Positions 46,625 through 54,362 of a DNA stretch of 64,000 bases are shown in pieces. This DNA comes from Janthinobacterium sp. 64 (GTDB lineage: Bacteria > Pseudomonadota > Gammaproteobacteria > Burkholderiales > Burkholderiaceae_D): contig NZ_PHUG01000001.1 of NCBI RefSeq assembly GCF_002813325.1, positions 868,001 through 932,000 on the forward strand, in the 5' to 3' direction. The notes below the pieces were generated by a model that did no database searches, had not been told where the DNA came from, and saw nothing but the letters and a program-made list of their open reading frames with translations. The stretch's first letter is position 1. Every line of letters begins with the position of its first letter. The translations under genes were made by a program, and so were the position numbers.

Positions 46625-47398
46625 ATGAGTTCGATGAATGAAGAGCGCGTTTTAAGCGTGCACCACTGGACGGATACCCTGTTCTCCTTTACCACCACGC
46701 GCGATCCGTCGCTGCGTTTCTCGAATGGCCATTTCACCATGATCGGCCTGCGCGTCGATGGCAAGCCCTTGCTGCGTGCCTACAGTATCGCCAGCGCCAA
46801 TTACGAAGAGCACCTGGAATTTTTCAGCATCAAGGTGCCGGGCGGTCCATTGACGTCGCGTTTGCAACACTTGCAAGTGGGCGATACCGTCATCGTCGGC
46901 CGCAAGCCGACGGGCACCCTGGTGTCCGACTACCTGCTGCCAGGCAAGCGCCTGTACATGCTGTCGACGGGCACGGGCCTGGCGCCATTCCTCAGCATCG
47001 TGCGCGATCCGGACATCTACGAGCGCTTCGACCAGCTGATCCTCGTGCACGGCGTGCGCCAGGTCGACGAACTGGCCTACCGCGAGCTGCTGGAAGAGCA
47101 CCTGCCGAAACATGAATTCCTGGGCGAAATGGTCAGCGACAAGCTGCGCTACTACCCGACCGTCACGCGCGAAGATTTCCGCAACATGGGCCGCATCACG
47201 GCACTGATCGAGAACGGCAAGCTGGCCGAAGACCTGGGCTTGCCGGCGCTGAACCCGGCCGAAGACCGCGTCATGATCTGCGGCAGCTCGGACATGCTGC
47301 GCGACCTGAAGGAAATGCTGGAAGCGCGTGGCTTCAAGGAAGGCAATACCTCGACGCCTGGCGACTTCGTTGTCGAGCGCGCATTCGCCGAGAAGTAA
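46625..47398 (+). CDS. fpr: Ferredoxin/flavodoxin-NADP+ reductase
   Basis: A 257-residue FAD enzyme. The FAD-binding motif is LLRAYSIASANYEEHLEFFSIKV, the NADP-binding loop is LSTGTGLAPFLSIVRDP, and the chain ends with CGSSDMLRDL and PGDFVVERAFAEK, the C-terminus typical of bacterial Fpr. It exchanges electrons between NADPH and ferredoxin or flavodoxin, often in oxidative-stress defence. The frame extends to a TTG at 46583; ATG 46625 (or 46634) gives the family's usual start. A TATAAT element at 46470-46475 is a possible -10, but no good -35 accompanies it. No recognisable regulator box was found in the 233-base gap. Confidence 0.94.
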   Translation: MSSMNEERVLSVHHWTDTLFSFTTTRDPSLRFSNGHFTMIGLRVDGKPLLRAYSIASANYEEHLEFFSIKVPGGPLTSRLQHLQVGDTVIVGRKPTGTLVSDYLLPGKRLYMLSTGTGLAPFLSIVRDPDIYERFDQLILVHGVRQVDELAYRELLEEHLPKHEFLGEMVSDKLRYYPTVTREDFRNMGRITALIENGKLAEDLGLPALNPAEDRVMICGSSDMLRDLKEMLEARGFKEGNTSTPGDFVVERAFAEK

Positions 47399-47411
47399 TC
47401 CATCGTGTTCT

Positions 47412-47458
47412 CCAGGGGCCCGGTCCCGCCGCACCTTGCGGCGGCGCCGGGCCCCTGG
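47412..47458. terminator. Long GC-rich hairpin between convergent genes
   Basis: A perfect 12-bp outer stem (CCAGGGGCCCGG / CCGGGCCCCTGG) encloses a perfect 7-bp inner stem (CCGCCGC / GCGGCGG) with a 2-base internal mismatch. It sits between the fpr stop and the convergent phosphoethanolamine transferase stop. No T-run, but symmetric placement fits a bidirectional terminator. Confidence 0.65.
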
Positions 47459-47462
47459 CGTT

Positions 47463-49112
47463 TCAGCGCACCAGCGCCGGCGTGCCGCGCTGGTATTGCA
47501 AGCCATTCATGAAGCGCTGCACGGGTTGAAAGGCGCTGCTGAGGATATCGTCATGCGCCGCGTAATAGCGCGTCTCGATCTTCAGCAAGCCCAGCACGGT
47601 CGCATCGAGCTTGTCCGTCTGGTATGGCCGGCTTTCCAGCGCGGCGCGCGCGGCACTCGATTGCGGCGCCTGCTGGTTGTTCCAGATTAACATGGGGATT
47701 TCATAACCGCTCTTGTCGGAGGCGGAATGGCCCGCGTGATTGCGGCTGTAGCCCACTTCCTGTCCATGGTCGGAGACGAACAGCAGCGAGGCGGCGCGCC
47801 CGGCCTTGGCTGTGTCGGCCATGCCGATCAGGGTGCCCAGCACGTAATCGCCATAGCGGATGGCGTTATCGTACTCATCGCGCTGGTTGCGTATCGAGCT
47901 CGACCTGCCCTGGCTGGCCATCTGCGCGCTGACGGCGTCCTGCACCTGGTTGAAATGCGCAAAGCGGCGGGGATAGCGCATGTCATAGCTGGGATGGGCG
48001 CCCAGCAAATGCACGACGATGAGCTTTTTCGGCGCCGTATCGGCCAGCGCGTGGGCGAACGGCTGGAACAGGTTGCCGTCGAAATTGTTTTCCCCGCGGC
48101 CAGTACCGTAGTTGATGAAATCGCTTTCATCGGCCTGGCCCGCCAGCAGGCCGATCCAGCCGTCGTTGCGCGTCTGGTTCGAGACCCAGAACGTCTTGTA
48201 GCCGGCCGCCTCGGCCAGCATCAGCAAATTCGGCTTGGCCATCCACGCATCGGGGTTGCCGATATCGGCCGGCGTGAGCATCGTCATCATCGATTCCACC
48301 GTGCTGGACGCAGGCGAAATCACATCATTGAACACCAGCAGTTTTGCACGCATGGCATCGAGCCGGGGCGTGGTGGCACGCGGGTAGCCGTACAGCGACA
48401 TCGAGGCGCGATTGGTGCTCTCGCCGATCACCAGGATGACGGTGCGCGCATCCTCGCCCGCATAGCGCACGTTCCAGTCGCGCGGCGCGGCCATGGCCGC
48501 CGTCAGCGCCTGCTGCATGGATTTCATCGCTTCCAGCTGCGCGCTGTACTGCTGGTAGCGCAGCGGCCAGAACAGGGCCGGATTTTCGCGCCGCATGGTG
48601 GTATTGACGTGCAGCAGTACCAGAAAGACGGCCATGCCAACGGCAAAGCATTTTTGCGCCAGGCCCGGCGCGCGACTGGCGCGCGCCGCTTGCCGGCGCA
48701 GCAGCTGGCGGTCGGCTAGCAGCACGGCCGCCGTCACGAGCACAAACCAGCCCGCCGCTTGCGCCAGCGCGATGCTGTTGTGCAGAAAAAATTCCCCCGT
48801 TTCGGCTTGATCTGTCGCAAACATCGCTTGCAAAACGGCATTCGGATTCGGCCGCATGCCAAAATAGCCACGCAAGAAGCCCTTGATGGCGGCGTCAAAG
48901 TAAAACACGGGCACAACGATGCGCAGCAGCACGGTGACCGCGCCAGCGCTGGCAGCGCCACGCCACGCGTGCAGCACGCCGCCCATGCCCAGCAAGAAGG
49001 CCGCCAGCAAGACGCACAATTTCAGGCATTCGTTCGCGCTTAACTGATCGAAGAGGAAGAACAGCAGCAGGCCAGCTATGCTGAACAGGACACGGCAACA
49101 CAGAATCAGCAT
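47463..49112 (-). CDS. Phosphoethanolamine transferase (EptA/CptA/OpgE family)
   Basis: A 549-residue inner-membrane alkaline-phosphatase-superfamily enzyme. About five N-terminal membrane helices are followed by a periplasmic sulfatase-fold domain. The nucleophile region is VILVIGESTNRASMSLYGYPRATTP (Thr after GES), and later metal ligands are in LLFVSDHGQEVGYSRNHAGH. VHLLGAHPSYDMRYP is a further family motif. It should transfer phosphoethanolamine from phosphatidylethanolamine to lipid A, core sugar or glucan; the VIGEST form is closer to CptA/OpgE than to EptA. The frame runs back to a TTG at 49190; ATG 49112 starts just before the first helix, with a weak ribosome-binding site. Confidence 0.87.
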   Translation of the reverse strand: MLILCCRVLFSIAGLLLFFLFDQLSANECLKLCVLLAAFLLGMGGVLHAWRGAASAGAVTVLLRIVVPVFYFDAAIKGFLRGYFGMRPNPNAVLQAMFATDQAETGEFFLHNSIALAQAAGWFVLVTAAVLLADRQLLRRQAARASRAPGLAQKCFAVGMAVFLVLLHVNTTMRRENPALFWPLRYQQYSAQLEAMKSMQQALTAAMAAPRDWNVRYAGEDARTVILVIGESTNRASMSLYGYPRATTPRLDAMRAKLLVFNDVISPASSTVESMMTMLTPADIGNPDAWMAKPNLLMLAEAAGYKTFWVSNQTRNDGWIGLLAGQADESDFINYGTGRGENNFDGNLFQPFAHALADTAPKKLIVVHLLGAHPSYDMRYPRRFAHFNQVQDAVSAQMASQGRSSSIRNQRDEYDNAIRYGDYVLGTLIGMADTAKAGRAASLLFVSDHGQEVGYSRNHAGHSASDKSGYEIPMLIWNNQQAPQSSAARAALESRPYQTDKLDATVLGLLKIETRYYAAHDDILSSAFQPVQRFMNGLQYQRGTPALVR

Positions 49113-49215
49113 GGAGGCGACAGGGGGTAAGCATTGAACAGGGGCAAGCCCGTGCGAACGGGCCAGCGATTGTAGCGCAGTCCCTTGCAACTTGTACCAT
49201 TATTTCCTGCGTGCT

Positions 49216-49234
49216 ACTGACAGAAATTGTCAGT
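49216..49234. promoter_or_regulatory. Perfect palindrome, candidate operator
   Basis: ACTGACA and TGTCAGT flank 5 bases in the divergent space between the phosphoethanolamine transferase and DJ-1/PfpI genes. T-rich DNA follows on the right, but neither neighbour ends here, so it is more likely an operator than a terminator. The binding protein is unknown. Confidence 0.45.
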
Positions 49235-49311
49235 ATTTTTTATTATGATTTCGGCACCAGCAGGCTAGCCAGCCTGTAACATTGATATATCCACCTGCGA
49301 CAGGACTTTTC

Positions 49312-49896
49312 ATGACACGTGCCATCACCATACTGACCGAGAACTTTGCCGATTGGGAAACTGCCCTGATCAATTCCACGGCGCGCCTGTATTACGGCTT
49401 TTACACGCAGTTCGCCACGCCGGGCGGCCTGCCCGTCACCTCGTCCGGCGGCATGCTGGTCACGCCGCAACTGGCGCTGGAAGAGATTGTGCTCGGGGAA
49501 CTCGATCTGCTGATGGTGTGTGGCGGCAGCCACTGGCAAAGCGGCAAGGCGCCCGACCTGGGCCCCTTGCTGCGCGCCGCCCGCGACCACAATATTGTGC
49601 TGGCCGGCATTTGCGACGGCACACGCGTGCTGGCGCAGGCAGGCGTGCTCGACACCGTGCGCCATACTTCCAACAGTGCGGACAACCTGTTGCAAACGGG
49701 CTATGCGGGCGCGGCCCTGTACCAGGACGTAGCATGGGCCGTGGCCGACCAGCGCGTCGTTACGGCACCGGGCACGGCGCCCGTCAGTTTTACGCGGGAA
49801 GTGCTGCGCAGCCTGGGCATTGACGACGACAACCTGACGTCCTATCTGGCCATGCACGGCGCCGAGCACGGCCAGGCAGCCCAGGCAGAACGCTAG
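49312..49896 (+). CDS. DJ-1/PfpI family protein
   Basis: A 194-residue protein of the class I glutamine-amidotransferase-like fold. The nucleophile-elbow cysteine is in IVLAGICDGTRVLAQAGVL (about residue 100), preceded by the conserved acidic residue in LTENFADWE and the LDLLMVCGGSHW strand. Members include stress proteins, deglycase-like proteins and isonitrile hydratases; this subgroup (short, with ADWE) is uncharacterised as far as I know. AGGA lies before ATG 49312. Its stop overlaps that of the convergent serine hydrolase by 4 bases. Confidence 0.88.
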   Translation: MTRAITILTENFADWETALINSTARLYYGFYTQFATPGGLPVTSSGGMLVTPQLALEEIVLGELDLLMVCGGSHWQSGKAPDLGPLLRAARDHNIVLAGICDGTRVLAQAGVLDTVRHTSNSADNLLQTGYAGAALYQDVAWAVADQRVVTAPGTAPVSFTREVLRSLGIDDDNLTSYLAMHGAEHGQAAQAER

Positions 49897-51338
49897 TCGG
49901 AGGCCAGCGCGCGCAGGCGCGCCACGGCGTGCGTGTTGCCCGGGTCCAGTTCCAGCGAACGGCGGTAATGCGTGACGGCCTGCGCTTTCGCGCCGTCGGC
50001 CTCGTACGCTTCGGCCAGGCTGTCGTGGCCATTCGCCCCTTGCGGGTACAGTTGCACGCCCAGCTCGAAGACGGCCACCGCCTGTTTCGGCTGCTGCCGT
50101 CCCAGCAGGCGGTAGCCCCAGGCATTCAAGTCGTCTTCGGTGGGCGCAGACAGCCCATGCTGGCGCCGGATGGCCGCCAGTTTATTGTCCAGCCCGTTGA
50201 AACCGGTGCTGGCCGCCTTGTTGCGCAGCAAGTGCGCGGCATACGCGCCGCCGCGCTGCTGGCGCAGGGCGGGAAGATAAAAGCCGGCGACGGTATCGAT
50301 CAGTTGTTCCGGCTGGCCGCCGGCCAGGTTGCTGAGGATGATGACGGTCAGGCCATCATCGGGATACACATAAAAGGCTGAGCGGGCGCCGCCGATGCCG
50401 GCCACGGCGCGGTGACCATCGCGGCCGATGCTGGGCCAGCCCAGCGCCCACGGCGCCGGCTTGCCGTCATTCAAGCTGGTCGGCTGCCACAGCCGTGCCA
50501 CACTGGCGGGTGCCAGCAAGCGTCCCGACTGCAGCGCGATGAGCCAGTTCGCCAGTTCGCCCGCATTGCTGTTGATGCCAGCGCCAGCGCGCATGAACAC
50601 GGGAAAGTCTTCGATCACGTTGCGATAACCGTTGCCGCCCCGGTCCAGCACGTAAGAACTGGCCTTGCCCACGACCACGTCCTTCGCGTCGCCAAAGCCG
50701 CTATGCCGCATGCCGGCCACGTCAAACTGCCCGCGCTGGACGAAAGTGGTAAAGGGCTGGCCGCCCTGCCGCTCGATCAACTGCGCCAGCAACACGTAAT
50801 TGGTCTGGTTGTAGCGGAAGCGCTGGCCAGGCGCAGCTTCCACGGGCAGCGCCTGCACGGCTGTCCACGCCGCATCGGCAGCGTCCGGCTGCGGCCCCAC
50901 CAGCTTGCCGCTGCGCTGGTCCAGCACGTCGGGCAAGCCCGAGGTGTGGTTGAGCAATTGCGTCACCGTCACGGTTTGCCAGGCGACAGGCAGCCCCGTC
51001 AGGTACTGCCCGATGGGCGCGGCCAGGTCGATCTTGCCCTGTTGCACCAGCTGCAGTACGGCCACGCCGGCAAACGCTTTCGTTGCCGAATTGATGGAAA
51101 ACAGGCTGGCGTCCGTCACAGGCACCTGGTATTGCAGGCTGGCCAGACCGAAATTGCGCTTCAGCATGACCTTGCCACGCTGGATCACCGTCAGTTGCAG
51201 GCCTGGAATCTGGCGCTCCCGCATTTCACTGCGCACGAAGGCGGCAATGTCGTGTTCCGCTGGGGACGCCTGCACATGGCTGGCGGAGGCGGCGGCAAGC
51301 GCCAGGGCGAACAGGACAGACGGCAGGCGTGGCTTCAC
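49893..51338 (-). CDS. Secreted beta-lactamase-class serine hydrolase with C-terminal TPR
   Basis: A 481-residue protein with a signal peptide (ending HVQASPAEH). The penicillin-binding fold has SxxK in INSATKAFAG (Ser about 85), the YxN motif in RYNQTNYVLLAQL, HTSGLPDVLDQ, and a GIGGARSAFYVYPDD segment in place of the KTG strand (the H/K-S/T-G motif is not obvious). After about residue 400 there is a short TPR-like helical tail (NAWGYRLLGRQQPKQAVAVFELGVQLYPQG, AQAVTHYRRSLELDPGN). It should be a periplasmic esterase or peptidase rather than a beta-lactamase. Gene is monocistronic by layout. Confidence 0.88.
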   Translation of the reverse strand: MKPRLPSVLFALALAAASASHVQASPAEHDIAAFVRSEMRERQIPGLQLTVIQRGKVMLKRNFGLASLQYQVPVTDASLFSINSATKAFAGVAVLQLVQQGKIDLAAPIGQYLTGLPVAWQTVTVTQLLNHTSGLPDVLDQRSGKLVGPQPDAADAAWTAVQALPVEAAPGQRFRYNQTNYVLLAQLIERQGGQPFTTFVQRGQFDVAGMRHSGFGDAKDVVVGKASSYVLDRGGNGYRNVIEDFPVFMRAGAGINSNAGELANWLIALQSGRLLAPASVARLWQPTSLNDGKPAPWALGWPSIGRDGHRAVAGIGGARSAFYVYPDDGLTVIILSNLAGGQPEQLIDTVAGFYLPALRQQRGGAYAAHLLRNKAASTGFNGLDNKLAAIRRQHGLSAPTEDDLNAWGYRLLGRQQPKQAVAVFELGVQLYPQGANGHDSLAEAYEADGAKAQAVTHYRRSLELDPGNTHAVARLRALASD

Positions 51339-51423
51339 GATGCGGCTTTCGACAGTGGAAAACGGAACCGCAGCATCCCATACCTATTTATCAACGTCAA
51401 CGACAATCTTGCCGGTCGGAAAG

Positions 51424-51753
51424 TTACTCTTCCAGCCACACGTCTTCATAGCCGTCGCGGTCGAGGATGAACCTGGCGCCGCTGGGCAAGGCCAGGTAAT
51501 CGACCACTTGCGGCAGCATCTCGTGCAGGTGTTCCGCGTGCAGCGGCTGATAGAAGCCGCTGGCGTCGTCGTGTTCGCCGCAGTGGATGAACCAGCTGAT
51601 GGTGCCGTTTTCCGGCAGCACGATGCGCGTGCCATAGATGGGCGACTGGTCCAGGCTGCCGATGGCCAGGGCCACCATGGGTTCGGGCGCCTGCGCCGGC
51701 AAGCCGAATTTGTCGCAGATGCGCTGCTGTGTTTCGCTGATCGCTTCAGTCAT
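51424..51753 (-). CDS. Imm33-like (DUF2185-type) domain protein
   Basis: A 109-residue soluble protein. The C-terminal half reads SWFIHCGEHDDASGFYQPLHAEHLHEMLPQVVDYLALPSGARFILDRDGYEDVWLEE in segments that match my memory of the Imm33/DUF2185 pattern (W-x-CGE, Y-x-x-H-x-x-HL, P-x-x-x-x-YLALPxGxRF, GYEDVW). Members are found as candidate immunity proteins of polymorphic toxins and as free-standing proteins. It lies 7 bases after the 126-residue gene, so the pair forms an operon. No toxin gene is recognisable beside it. The family assignment is moderately sure; an immunity role is only inference. Confidence 0.65.
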   Translation of the reverse strand: MTEAISETQQRICDKFGLPAQAPEPMVALAIGSLDQSPIYGTRIVLPENGTISWFIHCGEHDDASGFYQPLHAEHLHEMLPQVVDYLALPSGARFILDRDGYEDVWLEE

Positions 51754-51760
51754 GCTGCCC

Positions 51761-52141
51761 TCAGGATCCTATGTATTGATAATGGAGGCGCAGCGCGCCA
51801 TCGTCGCCGGACATTTCCAGGTGCAAAACCGCTTCGCCCGGCTTGCCATCGGCCAGCAACATGCATTCCAGACCCAGCGGCCCGCAATCGGTGGCATACA
51901 CGTCGACGGCGGGACGGCCGCCCTTGCCCGGCACAAAGGCCTCGGCCAGCGGCGCCAGGGACAGCGCCTGGTTCGCCGCAAAATAGCTGTCGAGCATCTC
52001 GATGATCTCGTCGGCCACGCCCGGCGACAGCGCCCAGTCGCGTTGCAGCGCAAGCCGATCGCGCCGGTCGAGCGTGTGCACGAAGGCTGCCGCCTGTGCA
52101 TAGGCCTGTTGCCGCAGGCTGTCGGTCATGCGCATGTCCAT
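51761..52141 (-). CDS. Hypothetical protein, operon partner of the Imm33-like gene
   Basis: A 126-residue acidic soluble protein without signal peptide or membrane segment. A helical N-terminal half (QQAYAQAAAFVHTLDRRDRLALQRDWALSP, DEIIEMLDSYFAANQALS) precedes a probable beta-rich half (RPAVDVYATDCGPLGLECMLLADGKPGEAVLHLEMSGDDGALRLHYQYIGS). I do not recognise the family. A GAGAGAGGAA stretch precedes ATG 52141, and TATAAT lies at 52172-52177 on the same strand as a possible -10. It is followed by the Imm33-like gene after 7 bases. Confidence 0.65.
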   Translation of the reverse strand: MDMRMTDSLRQQAYAQAAAFVHTLDRRDRLALQRDWALSPGVADEIIEMLDSYFAANQALSLAPLAEAFVPGKGGRPAVDVYATDCGPLGLECMLLADGKPGEAVLHLEMSGDDGALRLHYQYIGS

Positions 52142-52257
52142 GCTGCGATTCCTCTCTCTTGAACAGGCGCCATTATAGTGCGCGGGCTGGCCGATGCCGC
52201 ACGGTCGCTATGCAAGCAGTTGCATGACAGTACGGCAACCCTGTAAAGTGGGCTACG

Positions 52258-52659
52258 ATGAAAAAAACCTACCATGGCAGTTGCCACTGCGGCAGCGTGC
52301 GCTTCGCGGCCGAAATCGACCTGGCGGCCCCTAGCCTGCGCTGCAATTGTTCCTATTGCCTGAAAATCCGCTGCTGGGCCAGCCTGGTGCCGCCCACGGC
52401 TTTCCGCCTGCTGGCCGGAGAAGCGGACTTGAGCGAATACCGCTTCGGCGCCGGCCGAGAGCGCCATTATTTTTGCCGCCATTGCGGCGTGCGTCCGTTC
52501 GGTCGCGGCGATTCTCCCCGCAGCGGGCCGTTTGTCGGCATCGGCGTGAACTGCCTCGACGATGCCGCCGTGGCCGAACTGGCCCAGGTGCCCGTCACCT
52601 TTGTCGACGGCTGGCATGACGCGTGGGAGACGCCGCCGCTGGAAACGCGGCATCTGTAA
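52258..52659 (+). CDS. GFA-domain (glutathione-dependent formaldehyde-activating-like) protein
   Basis: A 133-residue zinc-binding protein. The cysteine pattern is HGSCHCGSVRF, then RCNCSYC, then FCRHCGVRPF, as in the GFA/CENP-V family. Most members are of unknown substrate; a role in thiol-adduct or aldehyde metabolism is assumed from the founding member. No clear ribosome-binding site precedes ATG 52258; a TTGCAT / TGTAAA pair with a 16-base spacer at 52220-52247 would start transcription only a few bases before the start codon. Confidence 0.88.
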   Translation: MKKTYHGSCHCGSVRFAAEIDLAAPSLRCNCSYCLKIRCWASLVPPTAFRLLAGEADLSEYRFGAGRERHYFCRHCGVRPFGRGDSPRSGPFVGIGVNCLDDAAVAELAQVPVTFVDGWHDAWETPPLETRHL

Positions 52660-52719
52660 ATAATGCGATGTTGAAATAGTTGTCTGCTACGCCGGAGTTT
52701 TCCTACGTGGCGACAAGTG

Positions 52720-52827
52720 GTGTCCCTATGGTTAAGCCCGACGCAGGCAGCGAGAATGGTTTCAACGGTGCAGCCTATGCTGGACCGGATGATCATGCAA
52801 ACTGACCAAACCAACCATAGGGGACAC
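52720..52827 (+). promoter_or_regulatory. Long-range RNA stem that covers the ribosome-binding site of the stress-protein gene
   Basis: GTGTCCCTATGGTT at 52720-52733 is complementary to AACCATAGGGGACAC at 52813-52827, with a single bulged G, enclosing 79 bases. The right arm contains AGGGGA, the ribosome-binding site of the gene at 52832. In RNA the arms would sequester it. The start of transcription is not known, so whether the left arm is transcribed is inference. Confidence 0.55.
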
Positions 52828-52831
52828 GACC

Positions 52832-53146
52832 ATGACTTCGAACAGCAATGACAAATCCGGCAGCCAGTCGGACAAACAGCAATCGGGCCAATCGGGCAGC
52901 CAGCAGTCGGACAAGCAGTCCGGCACCCGCCAATCGTCGGGCGGCACTCAGGGCGGCACGCACGAGCAGCACGTCGAGGCAGGCCGCCAAAGCCACAAGA
53001 ATGACGGCGACAAGCAGTCGGGCTCGCAGCAATCGGGCCAACAGTCGGGCCAGCAATCGGGTTCCGGCACCGGCACGCGCGGCGGCACGCATGAGCAGCA
53101 CGTGGAAGCGGGACGTCAAAGCCACAAGAATGACGACAAATCCTGA
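52832..53146 (+). CDS. Low-complexity stress protein with two KGG-like repeats
   Basis: A 104-residue, highly hydrophilic protein rich in Ser, Gln, Gly, Lys and Asp, with no hydrophobic core. Two near-identical copies of GGTHEQHVEAGRQSHKND lie at about 45-62 and 83-100, separated and preceded by SGQQSGSQQSDKQ-type spacers. The repeat resembles the KGG stress-induced motif of YciG/YmdF-like proteins. It is probably intrinsically disordered and made under stress. AGGGGA 8 bases before ATG 52832 is its ribosome-binding site and lies in a long inverted repeat. Confidence 0.75.
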   Translation: MTSNSNDKSGSQSDKQQSGQSGSQQSDKQSGTRQSSGGTQGGTHEQHVEAGRQSHKNDGDKQSGSQQSGQQSGQQSGSGTGTRGGTHEQHVEAGRQSHKNDDKS

Positions 53147-53179
53147 TCCCGCAGGCATGGCTAGACGCGCCTTCTCAAC

Positions 53180-53983
53180 ATGAAAGCACTGACGGCCATG
53201 CTGTGCGCGGGGCTGGGCATGGGCCTGGCCGCCTGCGGCGCCAGGAATACGGCATCGAACGTGGAGGCACCCGGCACGCCGGCCGGGGTTTCCACGCGCG
53301 TGCTCGATGCGGGCGCCGACGCATTGCAAGCGCGGCCGCCCGTCGCGGCACTCAATGCCTATCTTGACGGTTTTCATTTTTACAATGGCAATCTGCGCGG
53401 CCAGATGGAAGCGCACCACTATTGCGCCATCGTCAATGAAGAGCTGATCCAGTGCGTCATTTACGACGGCAACGTCAAGGATGCCAAGCTGATGGGTGTC
53501 GAATACATCGTCAGCGCCAGGTTGTACCAGGGTTAGCCGGCGGCGGAAAAAGCGCTGTGGCACAGCCATGTGCATGAAGTCAAATCAGGCCAGCTGATCG
53601 CTCCCGGCATTCCCGCCGTGGCCGAAAAGGCCTTGATGCAAAAACTCGTCGCCACGTATGGCAAGACCTGGCATACCTGGCACACGGATCTGCACAAGAC
53701 CTTGCCGCTGGGCGTGCCGCAACTGATGATGGGTTTTACAGCCGATGGCCAGGCCGACGCCGCCATGGTCGCCGCACGCGACGGCCGCTTCCGCATCGAT
53801 TCCGCCGAAAAACGCCGCCAGCGGGCCGACATCGCCGCGCCCGCCATCATCGCCGGCGCCGATGCCTGGCAACATGGCACGACCATCCAGCTGGCCGACC
53901 CGAGCGGAACGCAGCACGGGGCTTCATCGCCGCCACCCTCCCCGCACACGGCCACGCCCGCCATTTCGCGCCCGGCCAGATAG
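53180..53983 (+). pseudogene. DUF1264 (oil-body-associated-protein-like) lipoprotein gene interrupted by an in-frame amber codon
   Basis: The first part, 118 residues, has a lipoprotein signal (GLAAC) and then AALNAYLDGFHFYNGNLRGQMEAHHYCAIVNEELIQCVIYDG. It ends at TAG 53534-53536. The same frame continues without further stops for 149 codons: PAAEKALWHSHVHEVKSGQLIAPGIP, YGKTWHTWHTDLHKTLPLGVPQLMMGFTADGQ, ADIAAPAIIAGADAWQHG. Joined, this is one DUF1264 protein. At the break relatives read roughly LxKTLPAxEK, so TAG most simply arose from a Leu codon (TTG) by one substitution. Either the gene is dead, the stop is read through, or it is a sequencing error. No ribosome-binding site is clear. Confidence 0.85.
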
Positions 53984-54001
53984 ACGGCGCGCGAAAGGCC
54001 G

Positions 54002-54030
54002 TTGTCTGGATCGGCATTCTGGGCGATAAT
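54002..54030 (+). promoter_or_regulatory. Promoter giving a leaderless DUF3297 transcript
   Basis: TTGTCT at 54002-54007 and GATAAT at 54025-54030 with a 17-base spacer predict a start at about 54037. The start codon is at 54038 and no ribosome-binding site precedes it. Confidence 0.5.
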
Positions 54031-54037
54031 TACGCAC

Positions 54038-54286
54038 ATGAACGATACCACCACCTTACCCCCATTGCCCGATCGCCTGTCGATCGACCCTAGCAGCCCT
54101 TACCACGTTGCAGCCGTGTTCGAGAACGACGTCGGCATCCGCTTCAACGACAAGGAGCGTCTTGACGTGGAAGAATATTGCATCAGCGAACGCTGGATCA
54201 AGGTCGCTTCCACCAAGTCGCTCGACCGCCGCGGCCGTCCGCTGCAGATCAAGCTGAAGGGCAAAGTCGAAGCGTTCTACCGCTAA
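54038..54286 (+). CDS. DUF3297 family protein
   Basis: An 82-residue soluble protein: PPLPDRLSIDPSSPYHVAAVFENDVGIRFNDKERLDVEEYCISERWIKV, then DRRGRPLQIKLKGKVEAFYR. This matches the DUF3297 pattern (LPDRLSxDPxSPYH, GIRFN, VEEYCxSExWI, IKLKGxVE). The family is widespread in proteobacteria and its function is not known to me. The start is ATG 54038, since upstream codons to 54002 are in promoter DNA. A strong terminator follows, so it is monocistronic. Confidence 0.88.
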   Translation: MNDTTTLPPLPDRLSIDPSSPYHVAAVFENDVGIRFNDKERLDVEEYCISERWIKVASTKSLDRRGRPLQIKLKGKVEAFYR

Positions 54287-54308
54287 GCAATACCTACAGT
54301 TGTCATCG

Positions 54309-54333
54309 AGGCCGATTTCCATCGGCCTTTTTT
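54309..54333 (+). terminator. Rho-independent terminator after DUF3297
   Basis: An 8-bp stem (AGGCCGAT / ATCGGCCT) with a 4-base loop, followed by a T6 run. Confidence 0.88.
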
Positions 54334-54362
54334 ACGTCCGCAGGTATTGCCCGGCAGGCCGG

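Noticed and set aside
51384..51635. Overlapping minus-strand open frame that extends past the Imm33-like stop
   Set aside because: It is in a different frame from the conserved Imm33-like sequence and shows no family pattern; no slippery site was seen.
52832..53146. The SGQQSGSQQS repeats considered as a tandem DNA repeat or CRISPR-like array
   Set aside because: Repeats are protein-level and in frame, with variable spacing and no constant repeat-spacer structure.
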